A stretch of 64,000 nucleotides of DNA from a virus, in the IMG/VR virus record IMGVR_UViG_3300025113_000003, positions 1-64,000 of that record. One strand, written 5' to 3'. The translations under genes were made by a program, and so were the position numbers. This document shows, piece by piece, positions 8,212 through 16,860 of this stretch (positions within the stretch are counted from its first letter, which is position 1; every line of letters begins with the position of its first letter). Below the pieces are notes generated by a model. It was not told the DNA's origin. It saw only the letters and a list, made by a program, of their open reading frames with translations, and did not search any database.

Positions 8212-8250
8212 CACCAGGACCAACGACGCGAGCAGGTAGAAGGGTAACCG

Positions 8251-8421
8251 TTACAACCGCGCGTCGATCTTCTCAATGAGGCTCTTGATGTGGTCCATTC
8301 CTGTCCAGCCGACCTGGTCGTAGCTGTAGGTCTCGATGACCTCGCCGTCCAACCAGACCTCGAGAAGATCAGGATCGTCGTCGCTCATCTCAGCGAAGAT
8401 CCGAGGTTCATAGGTGGCCAC
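8251..8421 (-). CDS. Small acidic hypothetical protein
   Basis: This 56-aa protein starts at GTG, 7 nt after AAGGAG. An upstream in-frame GTG at 8439 would place the AAGGAG inside the gene. It is acidic (SDDDPDLLEVWLDGE) and ends in an amphipathic helix. Its start overlaps the preceding gene by 14 bp. Function unknown. Confidence 0.62.
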   Translation of the reverse strand: MATYEPRIFAEMSDDDPDLLEVWLDGEVIETYSYDQVGWTGMDHIKSLIEKIDARL

Positions 8422-8611
8422 TGCGTTTCTCCTTTTCACCTAGTGAGAAGAACTCCTCTAGGTCCTCTCGAAGCGTGAAGTCATCACTGAAGTCAATCGG
8501 CACGATCACCTCAACGGTCACCCGATACCAGCGTCCCTCGTGCCACCGCCAGCTGCCACCGCGTAGGCGGCGGTACCAGGCGAAGCGGCAGAGGAGCCTA
8601 GAGAGCTTCAT
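8408..8611 (-). CDS. Small hypothetical protein
   Basis: This 67-aa protein has an Arg/Trp-rich N-terminal half and an acidic C-terminal half (DFSDDFTLREDLEEFF). The start ATG lies within the last codons of the preceding gene (14-bp overlap), so coupling is likely. A longer frame to 8782 is a shadow of the upstream gene. Confidence 0.58.
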   Translation of the reverse strand: MKLSRLLCRFAWYRRLRGGSWRWHEGRWYRVTVEVIVPIDFSDDFTLREDLEEFFSLGEKEKRSGHL

Positions 8612-9371
8612 AGGCCGTCTTGATCTCGTCCTTGAGCTGGTCCACGCGAGACGCGAGGTACCTGCCTGGCGAGTAGCCGTCTCGCTCGAGGTGCTCGATG
8701 AGGCTGAAGTTGATGCCCTCACCGGAGTGAACCGTCTGCGGGGCGACCAAGCGAAGGGCGACCTTGGTATACTCCGGCCCAAGTAGGCCGCCGAAGATCA
8801 ACAGGTTGCGGTGGAAGGCAATCTTCTTCTTCCACAGGTCCTCACGAAGAGCACCTGCACCTTCAGGAGCTTCACGCAGCTTGAGCAGCACGGTGACAGC
8901 GTCAAGGACCACGAGACGCGTGTCAGCACGACAGGCGTTGACGTAGGTTAGCTCGAAGGCTGAGAGCAGCGACCCCGAATCACCGATGTCCGGTGTAGCG
9001 ATGGTGCCCAGCCGTTGATGCAGCTTCTCGCTCAGCTTCTCGTCGCTAAGGTGGATCTGAGCTAGAGGTGGCAGCCTGCCACCCCAGCTTGCTTCCCTGA
9101 GAATAGTCGTAGCCAGCAGCTCAACGGTGTCGCTGGCAGGCTGCCATGACCGCTTTGGTAGCGGCTTCAGCATGCGGTTCTGGTTGCGTTCAAAGAGGGC
9201 GGCCTTGATGCTGATCTCATATCCCGCCACCGCCGAGTGAAACTTCGGAAGCCCACCCTGGTCACGCGCCCCCTCGCGAATGAAGCGGACAAGGTCTAGA
9301 ATGACGGTTGTCCGCTCGGTGTTGATCGCTGGATCGTACGTCCAGCTGATGAAGTCCTGCTGCTCAGCCAT
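8598..9371 (-). CDS. Hypothetical protein, 257 aa
   Basis: No family is recognised. The protein is alpha-rich with long Leu-containing helices and no P-loop or metal motif. The ATG at 9371 follows GAGG at 7 nt and overlaps the stop codon of the preceding gene. It is the largest unknown of this early cluster (8.2-10.1 kb). Confidence 0.7.
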   Translation of the reverse strand: MAEQQDFISWTYDPAINTERTTVILDLVRFIREGARDQGGLPKFHSAVAGYEISIKAALFERNQNRMLKPLPKRSWQPASDTVELLATTILREASWGGRLPPLAQIHLSDEKLSEKLHQRLGTIATPDIGDSGSLLSAFELTYVNACRADTRLVVLDAVTVLLKLREAPEGAGALREDLWKKKIAFHRNLLIFGGLLGPEYTKVALRLVAPQTVHSGEGINFSLIEHLERDGYSPGRYLASRVDQLKDEIKTAYEAL

Positions 9372-9829
9372 CACCAGTCCTCTCCGTCTTCATCGATTTC
9401 AGGACCGACCCGGTCGTCCTCAACGTCTGGGTCGGTGTCGATGTCGATGTACCCGAAGGTGATGACGTCATCGTGCCAACGGCAGGTGAAGGGCGCCGTG
9501 AACTCGTGGACGTGCGCCAGCGAGAGGTCGAGGACGCCGGCGACGTCCTCCAGCGGGATGATGCCAATGAGCCCAGCGTCGACGGGGTACTCGCGCTTCG
9601 CGCCGTCCAGGTAGACCCCGTCACCGAGCGCCGGTGAGAAGGCGACCACGGTGCCGACTGTTCCCTGCTTCGTTGTGAAGTGGGCCCAGCACTGGCCGAT
9701 GAAGTAGTCGCTCTCGTCCAACACGCGGTCCCACTCCTCCTCGTGGATGTGGTAGCACGGGTCGCCGATGACGTAGCGGCCAGGCGGGAGGACGACGCTC
9801 TCGGCACCTAGCTCGAGGTCGATGCTCAT
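9371..9829 (-). CDS. Hypothetical protein with LPPGRYVIGDPCY motif
   Basis: This 152-aa acidic protein begins with a beta-rich domain holding LPPGRYVIGDPCYHI (residues 14-28), a motif I associate with small conserved phage and bacterial proteins of unknown role. The C-terminus is very acidic (DVEDDRVGPEIDEDGEDW), which may indicate DNA mimicry or simple solubility. It overlaps both neighbours by 3-4 bp, consistent with one operon. Confidence 0.7.
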   Translation of the reverse strand: MSIDLELGAESVVLPPGRYVIGDPCYHIHEEEWDRVLDESDYFIGQCWAHFTTKQGTVGTVVAFSPALGDGVYLDGAKREYPVDAGLIGIIPLEDVAGVLDLSLAHVHEFTAPFTCRWHDDVITFGYIDIDTDPDVEDDRVGPEIDEDGEDW

Positions 9830-10053
9830 TCGGTTGTCCAGAAGGTCATGACGGACTGGCGCAGGATGGTTTCCTGCAGGGCGACGTAGCGACCCTCGAT
9901 GTCCACGAGAACGAGGCGATCGACGCTCTCGACGTTGCTGACCAAGGCCGCAACGGCGTCCTTTGCTTCCTCGGCTGTCAGCTCTCCAGTGGACTGCATG
10001 GTGCCGGCGAAGCTGCCGAGGGCGTTAACAACGATGACGTGAATTTGTGCCAT
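9826..10053 (-). CDS. Small hypothetical protein
   Basis: This 75-aa protein starts at an ATG with AAAGGA 7 nt upstream; an earlier in-frame start lies within the promoter region. It has alternating beta and alpha segments (QIHVIVVNALGSF, ELTAEEAKDAVAALV, VDRLVLVDIEGRYVAL). No domain is assigned. A weak TAGACT box at 10088-10083 may drive it. Confidence 0.65.
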   Translation of the reverse strand: MAQIHVIVVNALGSFAGTMQSTGELTAEEAKDAVAALVSNVESVDRLVLVDIEGRYVALQETILRQSVMTFWTTE

Positions 10054-10147
10054 GGGTGGTCCTTTAGTAGGTAGTTGATTGTAGTCTACCGCACCGCCGG
10101 TGTAAACTACCACTCTCAGGTCGAGGAGCTAATCCTGTGAATGAGCC

Positions 10148-10165
10148 AAGGGCCCGAAGGCCCTT
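10148..10165 (-). terminator. UUCG-tetraloop hairpin
   Basis: On the minus strand the sequence is AAGGGCC-UUCG-GGCCCUU, a 7-bp stem closed by the very stable C(UUCG)G loop typical of T4 intercistronic hairpins. It lies 28 nt after the stop of the gene at 10193. No U-tract follows on this strand, so it may protect 3' ends rather than terminate. Confidence 0.65.
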
Positions 10166-10192
10166 GTTCTTGCTTTTGTCTGGGGTGGATGC

Positions 10193-10465
10193 TCAGGCGG
10201 CGGAGACTTCGGCCGTCGGTGCAACGGCGGCGCCGGCTTCCAGCTTCGCGGCGACCTTGGCGCGCAGGGTGGCCAGCTTCAGCTTCTTCAGGTCGCTCTT
10301 GGCGCCGGCCTTCAGCTTGATGGCCTGCTCGAGCAACTTGGCCTGGTCAGTGGCGGTGCCGGCAAGGACTGCGGCGTTCCAGGTGGGGCCGAACGAGAAG
10401 CGCTTGCGTGCGGCACGCTGGGCGACTGACTTCGGGGTGGCTTGAACTTGAGTGGCTTCCGACAT
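10193..10465 (-). CDS. Ala/Lys-rich hypothetical protein
   Basis: This 90-aa basic protein is dominated by Ala, Lys and Leu helices (residues 37-75, for example LKAGAKSDLKKLKLATLRAK) with an Ala/Val/Pro tail. That composition suits a nucleic-acid- or RNA polymerase-binding small protein, but no family is recognised. GGAG lies 6 nt before the ATG at 10465. It stands alone, with its own promoter region upstream and the UUCG hairpin downstream, which suggests strong separate expression. Confidence 0.65.
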   Translation of the reverse strand: MSEATQVQATPKSVAQRAARKRFSFGPTWNAAVLAGTATDQAKLLEQAIKLKAGAKSDLKKLKLATLRAKVAAKLEAGAAVAPTAEVSAA

Positions 10466-10525
10466 GATGTGCTCCAAAGGGTTGGGTTTCGGGAGAATTC
10501 GGCTGTTTGTTTAACCGATGATGCT

Positions 10526-10586
10526 ATTTTACATCAACCACCCACCATGTACACAACTAAACTGTAACCACTCAACAGCTTGTAAC
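10526..10586 (-). promoter_or_regulatory. Early promoter with tandem TGTAAC sites
   Basis: A TAAAAT box (10531-10526, minus) precedes the gene at 10465. Upstream lie TGTACA (10539-10544) and two direct TGTAAC repeats (10563-10568 and 10581-10586) spaced 18 nt apart, about two helical turns. Confidence 0.5.
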
Positions 10587-10588
10587 CT

Positions 10589-11074
10589 CTAAGGCCACTG
10601 GTAGAAGCCGTGACCAGCGACCTCGTCGTAGAGCCGCCGCATGTCCACCAGAACCCGCTCCCGGTCACGCTCTGTCCAACCACCCGACATCGGAGAGCTG
10701 TCATCGGCGTCGATGCCGAAGTTGTGGTGCAGCCGCATCGCCATGGACCACAGCAGGCCAGGTGGCGGCTCCTTGGGAAGCTGGTTCAGCCGAAGCGCCA
10801 GCGCCTGAGAGTATGCTCGTCGCTGCTCGTCGCTGTAGAAGTCACCGCTCACCCTAAGCTGGACGTCGTGGTCGAAGTCGTCGGACGAAAGAACCCGCCC
10901 GTCAGGCGCCACTTCCCAGGGACCGGTATCCACCGTCTTCCCGATGCCGATGAGGGCCTCGGCGGCACACCGAATACGGGCCATCAGGTGGTGCTTTAGC
11001 CCGTGGTTAGCAGCACCGTCAGCAAGGGCCTCGATGTCCCGCAGCAGGTCCTCGATCAGGACTTCCTTGCTCAT
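10589..11074 (-). CDS. Hypothetical protein, 161 aa
   Basis: Not recognised. The N-terminal half is helical (VLIEDLLRDIEALADGAANH); the middle carries a WEVAPDGRVLSSDDFDHDVQLR strand-rich segment; the C-terminus has WTERDRERVLVDMRRLYDE. The ATG overlaps the stop of the preceding gene (ATGA). Confidence 0.65.
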   Translation of the reverse strand: MSKEVLIEDLLRDIEALADGAANHGLKHHLMARIRCAAEALIGIGKTVDTGPWEVAPDGRVLSSDDFDHDVQLRVSGDFYSDEQRRAYSQALALRLNQLPKEPPPGLLWSMAMRLHHNFGIDADDSSPMSGGWTERDRERVLVDMRRLYDEVAGHGFYQWP

Positions 11075-11547
11075 GCACCTAACCTCTGTTCAATCCAGCG
11101 GGTAATGGCCTCCCGTAGAAATGGCTTGATGTCCGCCTTGGTGAAGGTGATGCGCTCATCGAAGGACAGCTCACCGTCAGCGGTGACCTCAGCTGAGCCG
11201 CTGGCGGCGAAGCACTCCATCAGGTCGGTCGTGGCGTGGTCGAGGGCGTCGTCGTAGGAGACATCGCCGAGCAGGTTCTCGACGATGCTCTCGAGCTCGT
11301 CGACCTTTATCTCCAGCTGCGCTGCATCTAGCCGGGTGACTGCCAGGTCGATGGCGGCCCGCTGCAGCGTGGTGATCAAGCTGATCAGCAGAGCCTCGGT
11401 CTGTTCAACCAGACCAGGCAGATCGGGCGCCACCTGTATGATGCCGCTTTGGTCGTACGCGATGGCGCCGGTGCTGTTGTTCACCAGAACCTCCTGGAAG
11501 CGTTCCTCGACGGGTGAAGCAGTAGTACGGCTAACGATCTTGGCCAT
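11071..11547 (-). CDS. Hypothetical protein, 158 aa, coiled-coil-like
   Basis: Residues 42-95 form a long amphipathic helix region (VEQTEALLISLITTLQRAAI, then LEIKVDELESIVENLL) that probably makes a coiled coil. The C-terminus is basic. AGGAGG lies 6 nt before the ATG. It is coupled to both neighbours. Function unknown. Confidence 0.65.
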   Translation of the reverse strand: MAKIVSRTTASPVEERFQEVLVNNSTGAIAYDQSGIIQVAPDLPGLVEQTEALLISLITTLQRAAIDLAVTRLDAAQLEIKVDELESIVENLLGDVSYDDALDHATTDLMECFAASGSAEVTADGELSFDERITFTKADIKPFLREAITRWIEQRLGA

Positions 11548-11548
11548 G

Positions 11549-11836
11549 TCAGTCCTCCTCTTTGATGAAGCCCAGCTTGAGCTTGGTTCCAGGAGCGCAG
11601 TACGAGGTGAGCTCGTCTTTTTCGCTCTGCGTTAGATCTACGGGGTCAACAGGTTGAAAGGTGACAGCAAACTCCTCGTCCTCCAGCATTCCACGAAAAC
11701 CAAGAACCTGGTTGAAGGCCTGCCCACGATACGTGACAACATCGCCGTTCTTCTTGATCACCACGAGGTAGGCGTTCTTTTCGGTGTCGTAGTAGACCTG
11801 ACCTTCGAGAATCAAGGGCGCGCGATGGTTCTGCAT
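11549..11836 (-). CDS. Hypothetical protein, 95 aa
   Basis: This small beta-rich protein (GQVYYDTEKNAYLVVIKKNG, then VVTYRGQAFNQ) has an acidic end. No family is recognised. It is the first gene of a three-gene operon running down to 10589 and is preceded by an inverted repeat at 11851-11886. Confidence 0.6.
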   Translation of the reverse strand: MQNHRAPLILEGQVYYDTEKNAYLVVIKKNGDVVTYRGQAFNQVLGFRGMLEDEEFAVTFQPVDPVDLTQSEKDELTSYCAPGTKLKLGFIKEED

Positions 11837-11850
11837 GTAGCTCTCCAGTT

Positions 11851-11886
11851 GTTGACGGTATGCTGCTACTGTAACACGCCGTCAAC
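11851..11886. promoter_or_regulatory. Inverted repeat upstream of small operon
   Basis: GTTGACGG and CCGTCAAC form an 8-bp dyad with a 20-nt spacer between the stop of the large fibre gene (11910) and the start at 11836. It contains TGTAAC. It could be an operator or a weak terminator/attenuator hairpin. Confidence 0.4.
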
Positions 11887-11909
11887 CACTTGTATACTGC
11901 GGACCTTCC

Positions 11910-14900
11910 TTACGTTACGGTCAATGTCATGTTGTAGGTTGATGTCAGCGGCGCGACGCAGCTGTTGGCGCTCCAGACAACTGACAGCGTGAAGTTGTAG
12001 GTTCCGGCGACTGTCACCGTACCACCGCCGATACGCACGCGTCCTGACCCTACTGCGTTGGTGTTGGCGGCGCCTGCGTTCCAGTCAGTCACTGAAACAA
12101 GGCTGAAGCCAGGTGGCACCGTACCTGCTGTTATGGCAATGGAGGTCGCGCGTGGGTTGCTTAGGTTGCCAGTTATCACTGATCTCAGCGTGACGACCGA
12201 GTTTCTAGCAATCGTAGCGGTTGCCGATCCTGATGACGCCCACACGAACTGCGATGGCTTGGTACGAGCAAGAACGTTTATCGTGAGCGTCCTGTTTACC
12301 GTACCTGCGGCATTGGCTGTTGTGATTACCATCGCCTGTCCGTTGTTGGACAGATAGGTAAGATTAGCTGGGATCGGAGATAGATTAAACCGGCTTGTGG
12401 CAACGGTATTCCATACCATGCTTGGTACCGGAACGCTGTTTACCGTCACCGTCAGCGATGATGGAGTTGGATACGCATAGGTTTCAACGACTGGAATCGA
12501 AGAGCTCACGTCTATTTCAGCTACAACGTTGTAGGAGATGGTGCTATAGGGTTCACCACCAAGAACGGTGATAGGAGTCAAGAAGACGGCCTGAACCACC
12601 GTGAGACGAGCGCTGTTGGAGTTCAAGAAACCAGTCGGGTTGGTCACCACCGCGCGGTAGTAGAAGCCGTTGTCAGCCAGCGTCGTGGCAAAGGTGTAGG
12701 TGGCTCCTGTGGCGCCGCCGATGTTGGTAAAGGTCGTGCCATCGCTTGACCGCTGCCACTGATAGGTGATAGGTGCTGTACCCATAACTGTGACCGTAAA
12801 GGTGACCGAGGCTCCTTCAGATACCGACTGAGTAGCTGGGTGCGTTGTGATAGATAGCGGCGCGGCGGCATTGCTTGGGTAGGACCTACCTGTGCCCCAG
12901 ATAATGCGCACACCACCGGTTGCACCGGTGGTAGTTCCACCGCCAGCACCACCACCTTGAGCCCCGCCGACGGCCGCGTTTATGGTCCCATACACGCCAT
13001 TGGTACCGCCAGAGCCACCTTGCCCGCTGGCGGTGCCATTGGGACCAATACCATAGAGTCCAACGCCGCCACCGCCCTGCGAATTGGCTAGCGAGCTACC
13101 GCCGCCGCCAGCAGCGCCGCCGCTGTTAGCCTCGGGGTGATAACCGATTGAGCCTGGACCAGCTGCTCCTGCACCACCATAGCCAGCGTAACCTGCCGTG
13201 CCACCACCGCAGCCGTACGAGATCTGTTCAGTCCAGAAGCCGGTTCCACCATTACCACCGATCCCACCACCGTCGTAGGTACCGCTTGGCGCGCCACCAA
13301 CACCACGTGTGTTGTCAACGGCGTTGGAGCCCCCTAGAGCGATAAGCGTCGTGTTGAAGGACGAGGTACCGGCGGTACCGCCAACGACAATTGGATATAC
13401 ATTGCCCGGAATGACAGGGATGTTGTTGCGCCACGCGAGGCCGCCACCGCCACCGCCTGCCTTAACCAAGGAAGTTCCTGTCCAGGCACCACCGCCACCG
13501 ATAACCACCGCGCTGACAGAGGTAACGCCAGCGGGAGCGGTCCATGAGAAGGAACCTGCGGTGGTGAAGAGCGCCTCACCATCAGGAATGACTGCGGCCG
13601 CAACGGTAACCGTGCGCGTCGTGGTGGCCGCACCGTGTATATTGGAGGCCTCCATGGTGATCACCTTGGTGCCAGTTGTACCGTACGTGACGGTAGTGGT
13701 GGCGCCAGTGGCGTCGTAGTTGCCATCACCATCGGTATCCCAGTTGATGAGGGTAGGTGAGTTGCTTGATGTATCAGTGAGCGTGATGATGGCCCCGACC
13801 GTGGCTGGGTTAGGCGAAACGGTGAAGCTCGGAACTGGAATAGGCGGTGGTGCAACTTCATCACCGGTGATGGAGAGATAGCCAACGCGCGTAAGAACGT
13901 CTTGTCCTCCGTCAGTCGTTGCTCTAACGCGTATCGTCTTCAGGCCTGGGCTGTAGTACTTGTTGGTGGGCGCAGGGCCAACAGTCGTATAGACGCCATC
14001 GCCGTCAAAGTCCCATTCAATGAGCGTGGGTGCCGCTGGGGTGCCGCTCCATTGGAAGCTAAACTCGGTGGCTGGATCGGTGACACCGACCCGAGGTGCC
14101 ACCGTAAAGTCAACGACTGGAGCAGGTGTCACCGGAACGTCGATAAACAGGGGAGATGTGCCAACGCCATCGGTGCTGTTGACCCAGGCAAAGGGAGCCG
14201 GGAAAAGGTCGACGTTGTCAGCCACCCCGTCGTTGAAGACGGTGCGGTCACGAATAAGGTTGTAGGTCACAGTGGTGGTGCCTGTAAGAACGCCTGCGGC
14301 TGTTTCTGACAGCGCGAGGTTGAGGTTCATCAGCCCAGAGGTGTTGCTGGCGGTGACCACTACTGTGCCGGTAACGGTCGAGTAGGTGGCGAGAGTCACC
14401 GTGCCGCTTGTATCTAGCAGGTACTTGAAGCCATTTGAAGATGGCGCGACCGCGAGCGTGATTGGCGTGGTGTTACCGAACGCAAAGATGCCATCACCGT
14501 TGATGCGTACCCGCTTGTAGGTGTTCACGAACGCCAGCCACGCCGTGTCGGAGGCGGTAGGTGCTCCTGGGATGGTGTAGTCCAGCACTATCTCGACGAT
14601 GCTGCCGCTGAACCAGAAGCGGTTGCGCTCGAGGTTGTCAGTCCAGCGGAGGGTAGCTGTGACGTCTACAGGTGTGCTGCCACCGGGCCAAACTGGACCC
14701 GATGGCGGACCCGCCCGGCGAATGCAGTGCTGCTGCCCCACAACATCAGAGCTGAAGGACGGGTTTGCCCCGCTCCCACCCATGGTCCCGCGCAGGGTAT
14801 AGCGCATAGAGCCCGCTGTCGACAGCACGTTCATCGTCTCAGCGAAGAGACGCGTGGTGGTAACTGACCCGTAGCGACGCACAGCTCGGCGATCGGCAGT

Positions 14901-15770
14901 TGGGTAGCGTGGGTCAGCGGTTGGATAGGAGGTCAGCAGCGGCGTTGGGGCCTGACGACCGTCCTGTACAAACGGAATGTCGCTGATGTCCTGCCAGGTA
15001 TCAGCAGGCAGGTCCAGTCGGTGAACACCCCAGCGAGCGGCAGAAAGGAAGTAGTCCCAGTCGTGTGAAAAAGGCTGCACCTCCACCTGAGCAAGCGCAT
15101 CAGCGCCTACCACAACATTCGGGTCAGATCCAAGGTCAACGATCTTGGTGCTCAGGTCGGCATCAAGCGTCGCGAAGTCAGTGATGTCGGGAAACAGCCG
15201 GCCAAAGGTGTCATTGCCATAGCTCGGGTCCGTTGTGGGACCAAGCAGCAAATCAGCAAGCAGCTTGGCCTCATCGTACTCTGCGCGAAGCGCGGAGTTG
15301 TCGACCTCTGGCCACACCTGGTTCCACCCACCATTGACACCAGGGGCCGCTGGAAAGCGACCGATGCCGTCAAAGACGTACATGATTCCGCTGCTGGTAC
15401 CTGTTCGCTGGAACCAAACTGACCCGAGCGCAGCGATCGCGGGTGGCGGCTCACCAGGTTCAGTGGTAGGAATACCAGACACGGGCTCCCAGATGATGTT
15501 CCCAATGATGTCAGAGATGCAGACCTTCAGCGTCTGCGCGAGGGAGTCGTACCAGATCTGGCCCAGAGTAGGGTACTCAGGTGAGGTCTCGCCTGAGAAG
15601 TTTTCAAGTAGCCACAGCAGGTTCTCCTGCTGAATCTCACCGTAGTTGGCAGCGCCCTTGCCAGTAAATTTCAGTGAGGCCTGCCCAGCAACGGTGGACC
15701 CGACTGGGACCGTGATGTCGACCTTTGGGTTGCTGGTACCAGGACGGTACCACTTGAGAACGTATGCCAC
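11910..15770 (-). CDS. Large tail-fibre protein with PKD, Gly-rich and Ig-like domains
   Basis: This 1286-aa protein begins with a head seen on very large T4-supergroup fibre proteins (SLKFTGKGAANYGEIQQENL, residues 32-51). The middle carries two PKD-like beta domains, each with a W-D-x-D-G-D-G core. A polyglycine region (roughly residues 755-965) ends in GGVRIIWGTGR, a signature I associate with Gly-rich receptor-binding tips. An Ig-like domain follows (TYQWQRSSDG...DNGFYYRAVV), then about 220 beta-rich residues. This suggests a virion fibre or adhesin contacting the host surface. The start is GTG with AAAGGG 8-9 nt upstream. A late promoter box lies at 15844-15850, behind the PhoH terminator. 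Confidence 0.85.
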   Translation of the reverse strand: MAYVLKWYRPGTSNPKVDITVPVGSTVAGQASLKFTGKGAANYGEIQQENLLWLLENFSGETSPEYPTLGQIWYDSLAQTLKVCISDIIGNIIWEPVSGIPTTEPGEPPPAIAALGSVWFQRTGTSSGIMYVFDGIGRFPAAPGVNGGWNQVWPEVDNSALRAEYDEAKLLADLLLGPTTDPSYGNDTFGRLFPDITDFATLDADLSTKIVDLGSDPNVVVGADALAQVEVQPFSHDWDYFLSAARWGVHRLDLPADTWQDISDIPFVQDGRQAPTPLLTSYPTADPRYPTADRRAVRRYGSVTTTRLFAETMNVLSTAGSMRYTLRGTMGGSGANPSFSSDVVGQQHCIRRAGPPSGPVWPGGSTPVDVTATLRWTDNLERNRFWFSGSIVEIVLDYTIPGAPTASDTAWLAFVNTYKRVRINGDGIFAFGNTTPITLAVAPSSNGFKYLLDTSGTVTLATYSTVTGTVVVTASNTSGLMNLNLALSETAAGVLTGTTTVTYNLIRDRTVFNDGVADNVDLFPAPFAWVNSTDGVGTSPLFIDVPVTPAPVVDFTVAPRVGVTDPATEFSFQWSGTPAAPTLIEWDFDGDGVYTTVGPAPTNKYYSPGLKTIRVRATTDGGQDVLTRVGYLSITGDEVAPPPIPVPSFTVSPNPATVGAIITLTDTSSNSPTLINWDTDGDGNYDATGATTTVTYGTTGTKVITMEASNIHGAATTTRTVTVAAAVIPDGEALFTTAGSFSWTAPAGVTSVSAVVIGGGGAWTGTSLVKAGGGGGGLAWRNNIPVIPGNVYPIVVGGTAGTSSFNTTLIALGGSNAVDNTRGVGGAPSGTYDGGGIGGNGGTGFWTEQISYGCGGGTAGYAGYGGAGAAGPGSIGYHPEANSGGAAGGGGSSLANSQGGGGVGLYGIGPNGTASGQGGSGGTNGVYGTINAAVGGAQGGGAGGGTTTGATGGVRIIWGTGRSYPSNAAAPLSITTHPATQSVSEGASVTFTVTVMGTAPITYQWQRSSDGTTFTNIGGATGATYTFATTLADNGFYYRAVVTNPTGFLNSNSARLTVVQAVFLTPITVLGGEPYSTISYNVVAEIDVSSSIPVVETYAYPTPSSLTVTVNSVPVPSMVWNTVATSRFNLSPIPANLTYLSNNGQAMVITTANAAGTVNRTLTINVLARTKPSQFVWASSGSATATIARNSVVTLRSVITGNLSNPRATSIAITAGTVPPGFSLVSVTDWNAGAANTNAVGSGRVRIGGGTVTVAGTYNFTLSVVWSANSCVAPLTSTYNMTLTVT

Positions 15771-15843
15771 TTAGATATCCCTTTCACCGGCTTGAAAGAA
15801 GAGCTACCACGGCCGGTTTCTTGATGCAGTAGTCCTGTAGCCC

Positions 15844-15850
15844 TATTTAC
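15844..15850 (-). promoter_or_regulatory. T4-type late promoter box for the large fibre gene
   Basis: Minus-strand GTAAATA, matching six of the eight T4 late-box positions, about 74 nt upstream of the fibre start and just beyond the PhoH terminator. Confidence 0.6.
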
Positions 15851-15854
15851 GGAC

Positions 15855-15886
15855 AAAATGGAAAAGGGACCTCAGCGAGGTCCCTT
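15855..15886 (-). terminator. Rho-independent terminator of phoH
   Basis: A perfect 10-bp stem AAGGGACCTC / GAGGTCCCTT with a 3-nt loop is followed on the minus strand by TTCCATTTTG. It lies 22 nt past the PhoH stop codon and separates phoH from the late fibre gene. Confidence 0.85.
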
Positions 15887-15908
15887 GAGGTCTGGCGTTG
15901 CCCTCCTC

Positions 15909-16679
15909 TTAGGCTGACAGCAGGGATGAGGCCGCGTGGTACCCGTTCGAGCGGCGGGCTACACGAGCATCAGGAACTTCTAGGTGCAGCAGCAGCTCTC
16001 TAACGATAGCTGAGCGCACGCAGTCGGTTGCTGAGAAGCGAATGACGTTGATGTTGGAGCTGACGCCGCTGAGGCGCCGCACGATCCACTCCAGCCCGTT
16101 CTCAGGAAGGCCACGGAGGTCGGACTGGCTCTCGTCGCCGTTGATAGCAAACTGGCTGCCCTCGCCGATGCGCGTGATGAACAGCTTCATCTGCTCGATG
16201 GTGGTGTTCTGCGCCTCGTCAAGAACCACATACGCGTTGTTGAACGTTCGACCTCGCATGTAGGCGAGAGGAGCAAACTCGATCTTGTCTGACTCGAGCA
16301 GCTTCTTGGCCATCGTCGGACCGACCAGGTCATTGATGGCGTCCAACAGGGGAAGCAGGTACGGGTGAATCTTCTCTTCGAAGGTACCAGGTAGGAAGCC
16401 GAGGTTCTCACCAGCCTCACAGACCGGGCGGGTGATGATGACTCTTGAGACCTCACCGTTAAGCAGCTTGGAGATGGCGACCGCCATCGCGAGGAAGGAC
16501 TTACCTGAGCCGGCAGGGCCGGTGCCGATGGTAAGGATGGTGTCCTCAAGCGACTCCTTGTACAGGCGCTGCGCCTCGCTCTTTGGACGGGGGTCAAATT
16601 TCAAGCGAATGATGCGGGCTCCTTCATCGTTGATTGGTTGTGGGTACTTCTGTTTTGCGAGTGCGAGTCGACGTCCCAT
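15909..16679 (-). CDS. phoH: PhoH-like P-loop ATPase
   Basis: This 256-aa protein has the PhoH domain: Walker A GPAGSGKS (54-61), then FLPGTFEEK, RGRTF (142-146), Walker B VVLDEAQN (151-158) and GDESQSDL (181-188). PhoH proteins are widespread in large marine and T4-like phages; the domain is an ATPase/RNA helicase-like module of uncertain role, historically linked to phosphate starvation. The ATG at 16679 has a consensus AGGAGG 6 nt upstream, which rules out an upstream in-frame start. A TAGAAT box at 16832-16827 gives a leader of about 140 nt. Confidence 0.92.
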   Translation of the reverse strand: MGRRLALAKQKYPQPINDEGARIIRLKFDPRPKSEAQRLYKESLEDTILTIGTGPAGSGKSFLAMAVAISKLLNGEVSRVIITRPVCEAGENLGFLPGTFEEKIHPYLLPLLDAINDLVGPTMAKKLLESDKIEFAPLAYMRGRTFNNAYVVLDEAQNTTIEQMKLFITRIGEGSQFAINGDESQSDLRGLPENGLEWIVRRLSGVSSNINVIRFSATDCVRSAIVRELLLHLEVPDARVARRSNGYHAASSLLSA

Positions 16680-16826
16680 GGGTTTCCTCCTACCGGAAAG
16701 GACGTGGCGGGGTCCGTGGGCAGAGCGCTCACGGGGCGAGGACAACCAGCGGGGCAGAGGAAGGGGTAACGAGCGGGCACAGGCCCGTCATCGAGCGTTG
16801 TGTAGGATAGGCCCTTGGTTGGACTC

Positions 16827-16832
16827 ATTCTA
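16827..16832 (-). promoter_or_regulatory. Early-type -10 box upstream of phoH
   Basis: Minus-strand CCTAGAATGAG. The leader of roughly 140 nt down to phoH is GC-rich and includes an open but Pro-rich frame starting right at the box; I see no convincing gene in it. Confidence 0.4.
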
Positions 16833-16860
16833 GGGCGTGGTGCCTAGGATGCGTGCTTGG

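Noticed and set aside
12880-13500. Short repeated GGT/GCC-rich units resembling a CRISPR or tandem repeat array
   Set aside because: They encode the polyglycine region of the large fibre protein in frame; there are no spacers or uniform repeat units.
16601-16828. 75-codon frame in the phoH leader
   Set aside because: It starts right at the TAGAAT box, is Pro/Ser-rich, has no ribosome site and runs into the phoH coding sequence. More likely untranslated leader.
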